A stretch of DNA of 64,000 nt from Bacillota bacterium (GTDB taxonomy: Bacteria; Bacillota; Clostridia; Caldicoprobacterales; DTU083), in NCBI GenBank assembly GCA_029549985.1, contig JAKPIB010000017.1:90401-154400 (forward strand), in the 5' to 3' direction. Both the position numbers and the translations under genes were made by a program. The stretch's first letter is position 1; each line of letters starts with the position of its first letter. Below are positions 7,366-15,843 of this stretch, in pieces. Below the pieces are notes generated by a model that was not told the DNA's origin, ran no database searches, and saw only the letters and a list, made by a program, of their open reading frames with translations.

Positions 7366-8469
7366 TTATCTAAGCTTCGCGTAACTCTTGAGCTTTTCCT
7401 CTATCTTTATGAATTCTTTGTTGTGCCTGATCTCATCAAAGGCAGGATCATTCATCTCGTTGAGTTGGTGCATCGATTCATTTTCTGGAATATGGTGCAT
7501 TACCGGGCCGAACTTCATACCCTTGAAAAGCAGGCAAGTGTACTCCTTGTTCGGGTCATACTCCTGATCATATTTAATGGAATGTTCTGCGGCGATTCTA
7601 AGGCTGTCGATTGCTTTATCATACTCCTTCAGCCTGGCATAGAACACGGCCATGTCAATGTATGTCCAGCCAAGCATCTGCCTGTAGAATCCGTAATTTC
7701 CGTCCTCAAACATGGTTTCAAGAAGCCTTACAACCTTTTTCCTGATCTGGATCAGCTCTTCCGTGGAATGGGGCTTGCTCCCATCATCCAGCGGCGCGCT
7801 GTTGCAGGTCATGTTTAATATAAGCAGGTCAATCAGATGAAAAAGGGTGCTCCTTATTGTTTCATACCGCTTCGTGCCAGTATAGATATTGCCCAACAGA
7901 ACCTCGGATGTTAGATACAGGCTGGGCATCTTCTTCGCCAGCTCCACAGCTTTTTCCGTTTCCCCAACATCAGGATACGTGGTGCACAGGATCTGTATAG
8001 CATTATGTCTTACACTATCGTCGGTACACCTTGAGAGGATCTTCTCCCCCAGGCTTATGACCTCCTTTGAGATCTCGCATTTTTTCTCTTTTGAGTCCTG
8101 GAGGTTACGTTCCTTCCACATGCAGGTCATGAGGCCATTCATAAGCAAATAGCTGTCAGGATATACCCTCAGGCCTTCTCGGAATACTTCAGCTGCTTTC
8201 TGGTGATATCCTGTATAAAGGTATTTGTCTCCCCGGTCTATATATTCCTTTATTACTTTCTCCTTCGCTTCAAGCTCAATGCCAAGCAGAACATCAGCTG
8301 ATGTTTCAAAGATGTTAGCCAGGACCGGTATCAGAGTGATGTCCGGATATGACAGCCCGTTCTCCCATTTGGATACTGCCTGTGTGGAGACGTTTAGATA
8401 TTCTGCAAGCTGCTCCTGAGTCATGCTCCTTTCATGCCTCAGCTTTTTCAAAACTGCTCCGATGTTCAT
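7366..8469 (-). CDS. XRE-family regulator with C-terminal TPR-like domain
   Basis: A 367-residue protein. Residues 1-65 form a Cro/CI-type helix-turn-helix (IGAVLKKLRHERSMTQEQL, then NVSTQAVSKWENG and YPDITLIPVLANIF). The rest is helical with TPR-like repeats, for example LYTGYHQKAAEVFREGLRVYP and YARLKEYDKAIDSLRIAAEH, a layout typical of Firmicute regulators that sense a ligand or peptide through the helical domain. The ATG at 8469 has GGGGTG 7 bases upstream; an in-frame GTG at 8487 overlaps that site and is less likely. A palindrome 30 bases upstream may be its own operator. Confidence 0.85.
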   Translation of the reverse strand: MNIGAVLKKLRHERSMTQEQLAEYLNVSTQAVSKWENGLSYPDITLIPVLANIFETSADVLLGIELEAKEKVIKEYIDRGDKYLYTGYHQKAAEVFREGLRVYPDSYLLMNGLMTCMWKERNLQDSKEKKCEISKEVISLGEKILSRCTDDSVRHNAIQILCTTYPDVGETEKAVELAKKMPSLYLTSEVLLGNIYTGTKRYETIRSTLFHLIDLLILNMTCNSAPLDDGSKPHSTEELIQIRKKVVRLLETMFEDGNYGFYRQMLGWTYIDMAVFYARLKEYDKAIDSLRIAAEHSIKYDQEYDPNKEYTCLLFKGMKFGPVMHHIPENESMHQLNEMNDPAFDEIRHNKEFIKIEEKLKSYAKLR

Positions 8470-8498
8470 TGAAACACCCCGTTTCACAAAAAAGTATT

Positions 8499-8512
8499 CA
8501 AAAGCGCTTTTG
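8499..8512. promoter_or_regulatory. Perfect 14-bp palindrome upstream of the XRE gene
   Basis: CAAAAGCGCTTTTG is a perfect palindrome 30 bases upstream of the regulator's start codon. Its position and symmetry fit an autoregulatory operator for a dimeric helix-turn-helix protein; this is inferred from placement only. Confidence 0.45.
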
Positions 8513-8607
8513 CAGTTTTACTATAGCAACTTCATCCATCTAAAACCATACATCGATGTTCAACTTGCAGTAAACCATAGGTTGAACTAAGGCTAATAAC
8601 ATTTCCC

Positions 8608-10545
8608 CTAGTCCAGTTCCACCGCGCCGGTATAGAGCTGATAGTATCTCCCACCCAGCGCCAGGAGCTCCTCGTGGGTGCCCTGCTCGATGATCTCGCC
8701 GTGCTCCAGCACTATGATCTGGTCAGCGTTTCGCACTGTGGACAGCCTGTGGGCGATCACAAAGGTGGTCCGGTTCTTCATCAGCCGGTCCATGCCCCGC
8801 TCGATGTATCTTTCAGTCCTAGTGTCTACAGAGCTGGTGGCCTCGTCCAGGATGAGGATGGGAGCCTTGGATATGGCGGCCCTCGCGATGCTGAGAAGCT
8901 GCCTCTCGCCCTGGCTCAGGTTTGCCCCGTCTCCGTCCAGCACAGTGTCATAGCCCTGGGGCAGCCTTTCGATAAAGGAATGGGCACAGGCTATTTTCGC
9001 GGCAGCAACGACTTCCTCGTCTGTGGCGTCAAGGCGCCCGTACCGGATGTTTTCCTTGACCGTGCCGGAAAAGAGGTGGGTATCCTGGAGCACCATGGCT
9101 ATGTTGCTTCTCAGGGAATCCTTCCTGATATCCTTTATATTGATGCCGTCGATCAGTATTTCGCCCTCTTCGATCTCATAGAACCTGTTTATCAGGTTGG
9201 TTACGGTCGTCTTCCCTGCGCCCGTTGATCCAACGAAGGCGACTTTCTGGCCTGGTCTTGCTGTCACATTGATACGCTTCAGCACAGTCCTGCCGGGGAC
9301 ATACCCGAAGGTCACATCCTTCAGGACAACCTCACCCTTGATCGGCCTGGCACCTTCCACCGGGTCTGCTTCGGAGCATATTTCCACCGCATCCGCCGGG
9401 TCTGCCGTTTCAGGGGCCTCATCCATCACCTCAAACACCCTTTCAGCTCCGGCCAGTGCGGCATAGATGACATTCATCTGCAGGGACAGCTCGCTGACCG
9501 GTCTGGCAAACTGCCTTGAGTAGTTTGTAAAAATGGTAAGGCCGCCGATATCGAAGTTGGCTGTCAGGCACAGGACCCCACCTACCGTGGCGGTCAGAGC
9601 GAAGCTGATCTGGCTGAGGTTACCCATGACCGGGCCCATGATGCCGCCGAAGAACTGCGCCTTCATCTGCTTTTTGCGCAGGTCGTCGCTTAAAAACTCG
9701 AACTCCTCCACCGCTGTCTCCTCATGGCAGAATACCTTTATCACCTTCTGGCCGGTCACGCTTTCTTCAATGTATCCATTGACTGCGCCAAGGGCCTGCT
9801 GCTGGGCCGCAAAGTACTTTCGGCTTTGCTTTCCGATCTGCCCGCCTACGAAGACCAGGAGAGGTACAGTGACAATAGTGACGACAGCGAGTACCCAGTT
9901 CACTATGAACATGATGGTGACCGTGCCGATCAGGGTGATGAAGCCTGAAAAGATCTGGGCCATGGTATTGTTGAGCATCTCTCCGACCGAGTCCAGGTCA
10001 TTCGTAAACCGGCTCATTATGTCTCCGTGGGTGTGAGTGTCGTGATACTTTACAGGCAGCCTCTGGACCTTGCTGAACAGCTCCTCCCTGATCTTGACCA
10101 GGGCATTTTGTGAAACCCCTATCATGATCCTCTGCTGCAGGTAAGTACAGGTCGTTGTGACAAGGTAGATGCATGCCATGGTCAATATGCCTGCCAGCAG
10201 GTTCCTGACCTTTTGCTCCGCGCTCTGGTCAACTGAAACCAGGTTGTTGATGACCGGACGCAGGATATAGCTTCCGGCCAGGTTGGACAGGCTGGTGCCC
10301 AATACACAGGCAAGTACAAAGAGGATCTTGAATTTATCCCGCCCGATATATGCAAGCAGCCTTCTGACAGTGGCTGCAGCATTCTTCGGTTTGCCGCCCA
10401 TCATGGCTCCACGCGGCCCTCTGGGCCCGCCGAAGCCCCCCGGCCTTCTCCCGCCGGGGCCCATTCCGCCCGGGCCGCCAGATGCATTAGTATTTCCATA
10501 CCTGCGCAGCAGTTCTTCTTTTCTTTCTTCGCTTAACCGGCTCAT
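8608..10545 (-). CDS. ABC multidrug-type exporter subunit, catalytic half (BmrD/TM288-like)
   Basis: A 645-residue half-transporter: a glycine/proline-rich N-terminus (residues 15-50), six membrane helices, then a nucleotide-binding domain. The Walker A motif is GSTGAGKTT, the Walker B is ILILDEATSSVD with the catalytic Glu, and the switch His is kept (FVIAHRLSTV). The signature is altered to LSQGERQ. In heterodimeric exporters this subunit gives the intact Walker B and the partner gives the intact signature, so this gene and the one at 10542 complete each other. The start overlaps the partner's stop (ATGA), and AAGGTG precedes it. Substrates are probably hydrophobic drugs or lipids. Confidence 0.88.
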   Translation of the reverse strand: MSRLSEERKEELLRRYGNTNASGGPGGMGPGGRRPGGFGGPRGPRGAMMGGKPKNAAATVRRLLAYIGRDKFKILFVLACVLGTSLSNLAGSYILRPVINNLVSVDQSAEQKVRNLLAGILTMACIYLVTTTCTYLQQRIMIGVSQNALVKIREELFSKVQRLPVKYHDTHTHGDIMSRFTNDLDSVGEMLNNTMAQIFSGFITLIGTVTIMFIVNWVLAVVTIVTVPLLVFVGGQIGKQSRKYFAAQQQALGAVNGYIEESVTGQKVIKVFCHEETAVEEFEFLSDDLRKKQMKAQFFGGIMGPVMGNLSQISFALTATVGGVLCLTANFDIGGLTIFTNYSRQFARPVSELSLQMNVIYAALAGAERVFEVMDEAPETADPADAVEICSEADPVEGARPIKGEVVLKDVTFGYVPGRTVLKRINVTARPGQKVAFVGSTGAGKTTVTNLINRFYEIEEGEILIDGINIKDIRKDSLRSNIAMVLQDTHLFSGTVKENIRYGRLDATDEEVVAAAKIACAHSFIERLPQGYDTVLDGDGANLSQGERQLLSIARAAISKAPILILDEATSSVDTRTERYIERGMDRLMKNRTTFVIAHRLSTVRNADQIIVLEHGEIIEQGTHEELLALGGRYYQLYTGAVELD

Positions 10546-12281
10546 GATGCTGTCACCTTCTTGTCTGTCTGTGAATAGTAGATCTCAGAGTATGTCCCGC
10601 ACTTATCCAGCAGCTCCTCGTGGGTGCCGATGCCGACGATCCTACCGTCATCGAGGACTACGATCTTGTCCGCATCTAGCACTGATGAGATCCTCTGGGC
10701 GATGATGATCTTCGTAGTACCCTGGAGCATATTCCTGAAGTTTTCCCGGATCCTTGCTTCGGTCGCGGTATCTACTGCGCTCGTGCTGTCATCAAGGATC
10801 AGGATCCTCGGCTTCTTCAAAAGTGCCCTGGCTATGCACAGTCTTTGCTTCTGGCCGCCGGATACGTTTACACCGCCCTGGCCCAACTCGGTATCATAGC
10901 CCTTTTCAAAGGATGTGATAAATCCATGGGCCTGGGCGCTTTCGGCACACCTGTAGACCTCCTCATCGCTCGCGTTCTCATCGCCCCATTTGAGGTTTTC
11001 CTTGATGGTGCCGCAAAAGAGGGTGTTTTTCTGCAGCACGATGCCGACTCCGCTTCGGAGGTTCCTGAGCGAATAGTCCTTGACATTTATGCCGTCCACC
11101 CGCACTTCCCCGCGGTCAACATCATACAGCCTTGGGATAAGCTGAACAAGGCTCGTTTTGCCGCAGCCGGTGGAACCGATGATGCCGACCGTCTCGCCCG
11201 GCTCTATCACAAGGTTTATATCCTCCAGGACCCATTTTTCATTGTTCTTGTAGTACTTGAAGCAGACATCTCTGAACTCGATCCTGCCATGCTGAACGGT
11301 CGCTTCCTTGTGGAGGGCATCCTCGTCAGTCAGGTCTATGTCCGTATTAAGGACCTCATTGATACGCTTGGCGGATGCCAGGGACCTGGACCCATTCAGG
11401 ATGATCATTGAAACCATTATCAGCGACATGAGTATCTGTACAACATAGTTGACAAAGGCCGTCAGGATACCGGAGGTCATGCTGCCTGCTATGACCTGTT
11501 TCCCGCCGAACCATACCACAGCAAGGGTCGTAATGTTCATGGACAGGGTCATGACCGGCATTGTGAAGATAACTGCTTTCATAGCATTAAGCGTGCTTTC
11601 CTTCAGGTCCGTATTGGCTTTTCTGAACCTGGCCTCCTCATGGTCCTCCCTGACAAAGGATTTCACGACCCTTATATTCCTCAGGTTTTCCTGAGTGGTG
11701 GTGTTGAGGGCATCCAGCTTTTTCTGCATAGCCGTGAACCGGGGAAAGGCGACCTTCAGGATGGTATAGATCGCAAGGGCCAGCAGGGGTATGACGATAA
11801 AGATGACCAGGGCCAGCCTGGGATTCAGCGTAAAGGCCATTATCAGCGCTCCGATGAGCATGCCCGGTGCCCTTAAAGCCATTCGCATCAGCATCTGGAT
11901 CATGTTCTGTACCTGGGTTATATCGTTGGTCAGCCTGGTGACCAAGGACCCGGTGTTGTATTGGTCGATATTCTTGAAAGAAAATTCCTGGATCTTGCTG
12001 AACAGGTCCTTTCTCAGATCGTTGGCAAATCCCGACGATGCCTTGATGGCAAAGTAGGCTCCTCCAACGCCGCCTGCCATCATCACAAGGGCTGTGAGCG
12101 CCATGGTGATGCCCATGGTTATGATATAAGCAACGCCCCGGCCGCCGGTGACCCCTTTGTCAATGATGTTGCTCAGGATCAGGGGCATTACGACTTCGCC
12201 GATGACCTCTACTATCATAAGGATCGGCCCTATGATAAACGCCGGCAGATATGGCCTTATATACTTCCAGTACCGTTTCAT
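10542..12281 (-). CDS. ABC multidrug-type exporter subunit, degenerate-site half (BmrC/TM287-like)
   Basis: A 579-residue half-transporter with six membrane helices and a C-terminal ATPase domain. Walker A is GSTGCGKTS and the signature VSGGQKQR is canonical, but Walker B reads ILILDDSTSAVD (catalytic Glu to Asp) and the switch His is Gln (IIIAQRISSV). Together with the LSQGE signature of the other subunit, these changes define one degenerate ATP site, the hallmark of heterodimeric exporters. The gene overlaps marR upstream and its partner downstream by 4 bases each, so the three form one translationally coupled operon. Confidence 0.88.
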   Translation of the reverse strand: MKRYWKYIRPYLPAFIIGPILMIVEVIGEVVMPLILSNIIDKGVTGGRGVAYIITMGITMALTALVMMAGGVGGAYFAIKASSGFANDLRKDLFSKIQEFSFKNIDQYNTGSLVTRLTNDITQVQNMIQMLMRMALRAPGMLIGALIMAFTLNPRLALVIFIVIPLLALAIYTILKVAFPRFTAMQKKLDALNTTTQENLRNIRVVKSFVREDHEEARFRKANTDLKESTLNAMKAVIFTMPVMTLSMNITTLAVVWFGGKQVIAGSMTSGILTAFVNYVVQILMSLIMVSMIILNGSRSLASAKRINEVLNTDIDLTDEDALHKEATVQHGRIEFRDVCFKYYKNNEKWVLEDINLVIEPGETVGIIGSTGCGKTSLVQLIPRLYDVDRGEVRVDGINVKDYSLRNLRSGVGIVLQKNTLFCGTIKENLKWGDENASDEEVYRCAESAQAHGFITSFEKGYDTELGQGGVNVSGGQKQRLCIARALLKKPRILILDDSTSAVDTATEARIRENFRNMLQGTTKIIIAQRISSVLDADKIVVLDDGRIVGIGTHEELLDKCGTYSEIYYSQTDKKVTAS

Positions 12282-12766
12282 ACATCAAACCCTTTCTTTT
12301 TCTGATTTATTTCAGCTTCCATCCTGGTCAGATTGGCATCCAGCTTATGCAGCAAGGCAGACAGGGTGAGCATCTCCTTTTCCGTGAACCCCTCAAAAAC
12401 CTTCCGGTCAGTCGTTTCAAATATCTGCCTGCTTTGCTCCACGACCCTGTTGCCCTTCTCTGTGATGGTGATCTTGTTGATGCGGTTGTCCGCCTCATCC
12501 GCCACTCTGTTGATGTACCCGCCCTTCTCCAGCTTTTTGAGTGATACAGCCACTGTCGCCGTGGATATGTCCATAGTATCTGCAATATCCTTTTGCGAAG
12601 CGTACGGGTTGCAGGCGACCGCCATCAGCAAGCGATGCTGGGACTGATAGACCCCGGTCTCATCCAGATAGTGCATCATGATTTTCCTGTGTTTGATCGT
12701 AAAGTTGATCAGTTGATGAATAACCTTCTTATTGCTGATCCTGCTATTATCATGATCATCCATCAT
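12278..12766 (-). CDS. MarR-family transcriptional regulator of the ABC exporter operon
   Basis: A MarR-type winged helix: SQHRLLMAVACNPYASQKD, IADTMDISTATVAVSLKKLE (recognition helix), then the wing GGYINRVADEADNRINKITI. The family binds short palindromes and is released by small molecules. The gene is first in the operon and overlaps the first ABC gene by 4 bases, a standard arrangement for a repressor of a drug exporter. Start: ATG 12766 has GGTGAG 8 bases upstream; a GTG at 12775 is possible too. Two TTAAC/GTTRA palindromes lie 40-95 bases upstream. Confidence 0.85.
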   Translation of the reverse strand: MMDDHDNSRISNKKVIHQLINFTIKHRKIMMHYLDETGVYQSQHRLLMAVACNPYASQKDIADTMDISTATVAVSLKKLEKGGYINRVADEADNRINKITITEKGNRVVEQSRQIFETTDRKVFEGFTEKEMLTLSALLHKLDANLTRMEAEINQKKKGFDV

Positions 12767-12808
12767 ACCTGACACTCACCGCCTTATACCGACTAACTAT
12801 ATCTATTG

Positions 12809-12860
12809 TTAACCTGTTAATAGTTATCATCATAATTATTAGCTAGTTAACAATTGTTGA
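12809..12860. promoter_or_regulatory. Paired candidate MarR operators around a promoter
   Basis: TTAAC-CT-GTTAA (12809-12820) and TTAAC-AATT-GTTGA (12847-12860) are two similar palindromes. A candidate minus-strand promoter, TTGTTA (12853-12848), 18 bases, TGATAA (12829-12824), has its -35 box inside the second palindrome, and the first lies just past the -10. This placement fits repression by the adjacent MarR protein. Confidence 0.5.
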
Positions 12861-12888
12861 TTATACACTCCCATAGAATCCATGTCAA

Positions 12889-13123
12889 TCAAGATTGGAT
12901 CATTTTATAGCCCTGATCATAGCAGTGTGGCTTTCCTTTCAAAGGTGAAGTGGTGGAGGGGTCAAATGAGATGATACAGTCCAGCTCAAAGCAAGTCCCG
13001 CACCCTATGTCCAGCAGGCTTTCAACGGATGATAACAGCAGGTGCACCATCCACTCATAATGAGCCTTCCACCGGGCCATATGTTCTTCGAGCTTCAAAA
13101 AAGCCCGCCATGGCTTCCTGCAT
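12889..13123 (-). pseudogene. Decayed SAM-dependent methyltransferase fragment
   Basis: One frame reads MQEAMAGFFEAR and breaks off; after a one-base shift the next frame continues EEHMARWKAHYEWMVHLLL and SSVESLLDIGCGTCFELDCI, which includes methyltransferase motif I. Small methyltransferases commonly start this way (FFEAR...EEHM...LLDIGCGTGxEL). The similarity fades after about residue 70 and no later motifs follow. This is a remnant with a frameshift and a 3' deletion. It has no ribosome binding site and directly abuts the tRNA terminator. Confidence 0.6.
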
Positions 13124-13160
13124 AAAAATCGATGCCATGCATTCAAGGCTGCATGGCATC
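13124..13160 (-). terminator. Terminator of the tRNA-Ala gene
   Basis: GATGCCATGCA and TGCATGGCATC form a perfect 11-bp stem with an 8-base loop, followed on the minus strand by GATTTTTATG. It lies 18 bases past the tRNA 3' end. Confidence 0.85.
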
Positions 13161-13178
13161 TGAACCAGCTTGTATCGA

Positions 13179-13254
13179 TGGTGGAGACGAAGAGGTTCGA
13201 ACTCTCGACCTTACGGATGCGAACCGTACGCTCTACCAGCTGAGCTACGCCCCC
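13179..13254 (-). tRNA. tRNA-Ala (anticodon CGC)
   Basis: A 76-base tRNA with encoded CCA. It folds with acceptor GGGGGCG/CGTCTCC, D arm GCTC...GAGC, anticodon arm TACGG-TTCGCAT-CCGTA, and T arm GAGAG-TTCGAAC-CTCTT. The anticodon is CGC, reading GCG codons, and the acceptor has the G3-U70 wobble pair that marks alanine tRNAs. It is a single gene with its own promoter and terminator. Confidence 0.95.
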
Positions 13255-13275
13255 ACATCTGAAACCCTATATGAC

Positions 13276-13304
13276 ATTATAGCACTAGTCCCCTGCTTTG
13301 TTAA
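13276..13304 (-). promoter_or_regulatory. Promoter of tRNA-Ala
   Basis: TTAACA (13304-13299), 17 bases, TATAAT (13281-13276) on the minus strand, 22 bases upstream of the tRNA 5' end. Confidence 0.75.
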
Positions 13305-13427
13305 GTATGATTTGCTTATTAGGCAGCAGACAAGCTCTCATATACCACTCCCTGTATACTGGCCGGCAGCATATTATCATAACATCATCGCCCTATATGA
13401 CTTATCACAAGCCCATAAGGCTCCACC

Positions 13428-13799
13428 TCATCTGCTTTTAACCGGTACAACCTTATTCATCACTAATATGACATAATAGAAGGCATACGGGACAAGCGAT
13501 ACCAAAGCAAGTGCACGAAATTCAGAGACAGGGATCATAAACAGGAGCACCGCCAGTACGGCCCCGACTACGGTAAGCAGATAAAAGGCCGGTCTGAAGC
13601 AGGCGCTTAAGATTATGAGGATACCCAGGACCAAGAACACCAGCAAGAACATAACCACTGCCGGCGACAGCCTGGTGTCCGGTATGGATTGCATCCGAAT
13701 ATCCTGCGAAATAATCATTGTGGCTAAGAAGAAAAACATATAAAAAGCCACGCATGCAATTACTATAAGGGAAATATACCTTGCCCTGCTCTCATCCAT
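13428..13799 (-). CDS. Small integral membrane protein of unknown function
   Basis: A 123-residue protein with four hydrophobic segments (about residues 9-31, 45-66, 70-88 and 92-112) and short charged loops; the C-terminus is basic. I do not recognise a family. It starts one base after the stop codon of the PstS-like gene, so the two are almost certainly co-transcribed and may work together at the membrane, but no phosphate permease or ATPase is present here. Confidence 0.65.
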   Translation of the reverse strand: MDESRARYISLIVIACVAFYMFFFLATMIISQDIRMQSIPDTRLSPAVVMFLLVFLVLGILIILSACFRPAFYLLTVVGAVLAVLLFMIPVSEFRALALVSLVPYAFYYVILVMNKVVPVKSR

Positions 13800-13800
13800 A

Positions 13801-14802
13801 CTAGTCCACCGCCTTGCAATACCCGGCCATGGAGATAGTATCCTGGCCCTCTGGAGTCAAAAGGTAATCTCTCAGTATCCTGGCCGGTGAATCCTCCGGC
13901 TCGTCGCCACGTATCACGGCATAGTAGCTGGTAGTAAAGGGATAGGCACCGCTGATCAGGTTATCATTGACGGGAGCGATCCCATTGACCTTGAGCACCT
14001 TGATATTCTCGTTCTTATACAGGTTGTTGATGTAGTAATAATATGTATAGCCGATGCTGGCCGGACCGTTTTCATATTCTGCGACAGCGTCCACAAGCAT
14101 TCCCATGCCGAAATGCACCTTTACATCGATGGGTGACAGCATTTCCTTGCCCTGCATCACCATCTGCTCCATGGCAGTCTGGCTGCCGGAGTTCTTTTCA
14201 CGCTGGTATGCCCTGATCTCTCTGTCTTCCCCGCCGACCTGCTTCCAGTTGGTGATCTTGCCTGTATATATATCCTGTATCTGCTCTATTGTCAATGAAT
14301 CGACAGGGTTGTCCTTGTGGGTTATGAAGACGAAGCCGTCCTTGGCTATAGGAGTCAGTTCCAGCTCGACATTCTTGCTTTTTGCATATTCCTGCTCCTC
14401 ATCGGAGGGCGGTGTGACAAAAATCAGGCTGGTTCGAATGTCACTCACCCGGGGCTGACGATCTATCAAATTCAGATAGGCAGAATGAGTGGTGGAATGA
14501 AGGACAACATCATTACGCTCAACCTGCATGTCGGTAAAATCGAAAAACTGCCTGAAAAGCTCAGCTGTAATTGGGATCGTAGCTGTTGAACCGTCGATCA
14601 TCGCCATATCTTTTATGGTTATAACAGGCTCTTTGACGATCTTTTTCCAGTTGTCTGGGCGTGTCAGCATGACATTCACGTTATTGGTCCTGTCAGCTAT
14701 CCCGACAGGCTCCCGGGTCAGCATCGTATAAACTATTTGCACGCCCAGGGCAAGCACCAAAGCAATAAGTATGCAGCCCAGGATTATTGCCGCCTTTTTC
14801 AA
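13801..14802 (-). CDS. PstS-like substrate-binding protein, membrane-anchored
   Basis: A 333-residue PBP-family protein like phosphate-binding PstS. An N-terminal hydrophobic helix (residues 4-27) has no lipobox cysteine, so it is a signal anchor or cleaved signal. The ligand loops fit the family: IDGSTATIPITAELF for the first phosphate loop and EKNSGSQTAMEQM for the GSGT-type loop; IYTGKITNWKQVGG is also characteristic. It starts at TTG (14802), with GGGGGTG 7 bases upstream. Because no pstCAB genes follow, it may serve as a sensor or serve a transporter elsewhere; ligand identity is not certain. Confidence 0.75.
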   Translation of the reverse strand: MKKAAIILGCILIALVLALGVQIVYTMLTREPVGIADRTNNVNVMLTRPDNWKKIVKEPVITIKDMAMIDGSTATIPITAELFRQFFDFTDMQVERNDVVLHSTTHSAYLNLIDRQPRVSDIRTSLIFVTPPSDEEQEYAKSKNVELELTPIAKDGFVFITHKDNPVDSLTIEQIQDIYTGKITNWKQVGGEDREIRAYQREKNSGSQTAMEQMVMQGKEMLSPIDVKVHFGMGMLVDAVAEYENGPASIGYTYYYYINNLYKNENIKVLKVNGIAPVNDNLISGAYPFTTSYYAVIRGDEPEDSPARILRDYLLTPEGQDTISMAGYCKAVD

Positions 14803-14869
14803 GGCCGGTCACCCCCATGACTATAATCCATTATCATCACAAGATCATATAAGTGTCTAGTATGAGTCT

Positions 14870-14898
14870 ATAGTACTCCTATTCAGTGTGTATGTCAA
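14870..14898 (-). promoter_or_regulatory. Promoter of the PstS-like operon
   Basis: TTGACA (14898-14893), 17 bases, TACTAT (14875-14870) on the minus strand, about 70 bases before the TTG start. Confidence 0.7.
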
Positions 14899-14962
14899 TA
14901 TATACCTATTTTAGATAAACTGTTCAGGTATGTAAAACAACAGGCGGCTTGTTAAGTATATT

Positions 14963-14991
14963 AAAAAAATGACCAGCTTTTCGCCGGTCAT
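14963..14991 (-). terminator. Terminator of the Opp-type operon
   Basis: ATGACCGGC and GCTGGTCAT form a stem with a GAAAA-type loop and are followed by a T run on the minus strand, 28 bases after the last transporter gene. Confidence 0.85.
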
Positions 14992-15018
14992 CTGCAAGCA
15001 TCCGAAAAATCGCCTATA

Positions 15019-15843
15019 TTAAACAGTCGACAGATCCCATACCTCATATATCTTTGGCACATCACTAATCAAGCGTTTGGTATTGTATGTCTTCGGATTG
15101 AGGATGACCTCATCCGCGGAACCATACTCCACGATCTTGCCTTGTTCCATGATATATACGGAATCGGACACGTAATACGCAAGCCCTATATCATGGGTTA
15201 TGAATATGATCGTCATACCCGTTTCCTTCCGAAGGTTCATCAGCATATCCAGAATGGTAGCACGGGAGCACGCATCGATCATGGATGTGGGTTCATCCGC
15301 CAGGAGGACCTTTGGCTTCAGCAGGAAGATCCGCGCTATCATAAGCCGCTGCATCTGGCCGCCGGACAGCTCAAAGGGATATTTGTTCGTCAGCTCCTCA
15401 AACTTCAGATTGACAAAGCTGCATGCCTCTGTCATCAGCTCGATCTTTTTGTCCCTGGGCAAATGCCTTCCCCCGCGCATGTTTATACAATCAAGCAGGA
15501 CCGTATCGATTTTGGAAAAGACATTGAAGGAGGAAAAGGGATCCTGAAATATCGCCTGGACATTTGTCCAGTACTCTTTTTTCTTTTTGCGGGTCCTGAT
15601 ATCCCTGGGTTTGCCTTGATAATAAATCTGGCCTTCAGTCACACTGGTGAGACCGAGAAGCATCTTTGCCAGCGTCGTTTTGCCGCTTCCTGATTCTCCT
15701 ACGATTGATACGATCTCACCCTCATAGAAATCAAAATCCACATGGTCGACGGCAACCGTCTTCCTCGACCCAAAGCCATATACCTTGGTGACCCCCCTGC
15801 CACTTAAGCAGACCGGACCATGATGAGTCTTATTGCTGCTCAT
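15019..15843 (-). CDS. Opp/Dpp-type ABC transporter ATPase (OppF-like)
   Basis: A 274-residue ATPase with Walker [11 protein letters not shown]-loop [11 protein letters not shown], signature ELSGGQMQR, Walker [13 protein letters not shown] and switch [12 protein letters not shown]. It powers import together with the OppD-like partner, whose stop it overlaps by 14 bases. It lacks the cysteine-containing C-terminal extension of the partner, and the protein ends shortly after the ATPase core. It is the last gene of the five-gene operon, followed by a terminator. Confidence 0.88.
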   Translation of the reverse strand: MSSNKTHHGPVCLSGRGVTKVYGFGSRKTVAVDHVDFDFYEGEIVSIVGESGSGKTTLAKMLLGLTSVTEGQIYYQGKPRDIRTRKKKKEYWTNVQAIFQDPFSSFNVFSKIDTVLLDCINMRGGRHLPRDKKIELMTEACSFVNLKFEELTNKYPFELSGGQMQRLMIARIFLLKPKVLLADEPTSMIDACSRATILDMLMNLRKETGMTIIFITHDIGLAYYVSDSVYIMEQGKIVEYGSADEVILNPKTYNTKRLISDVPKIYEVWDLSTV

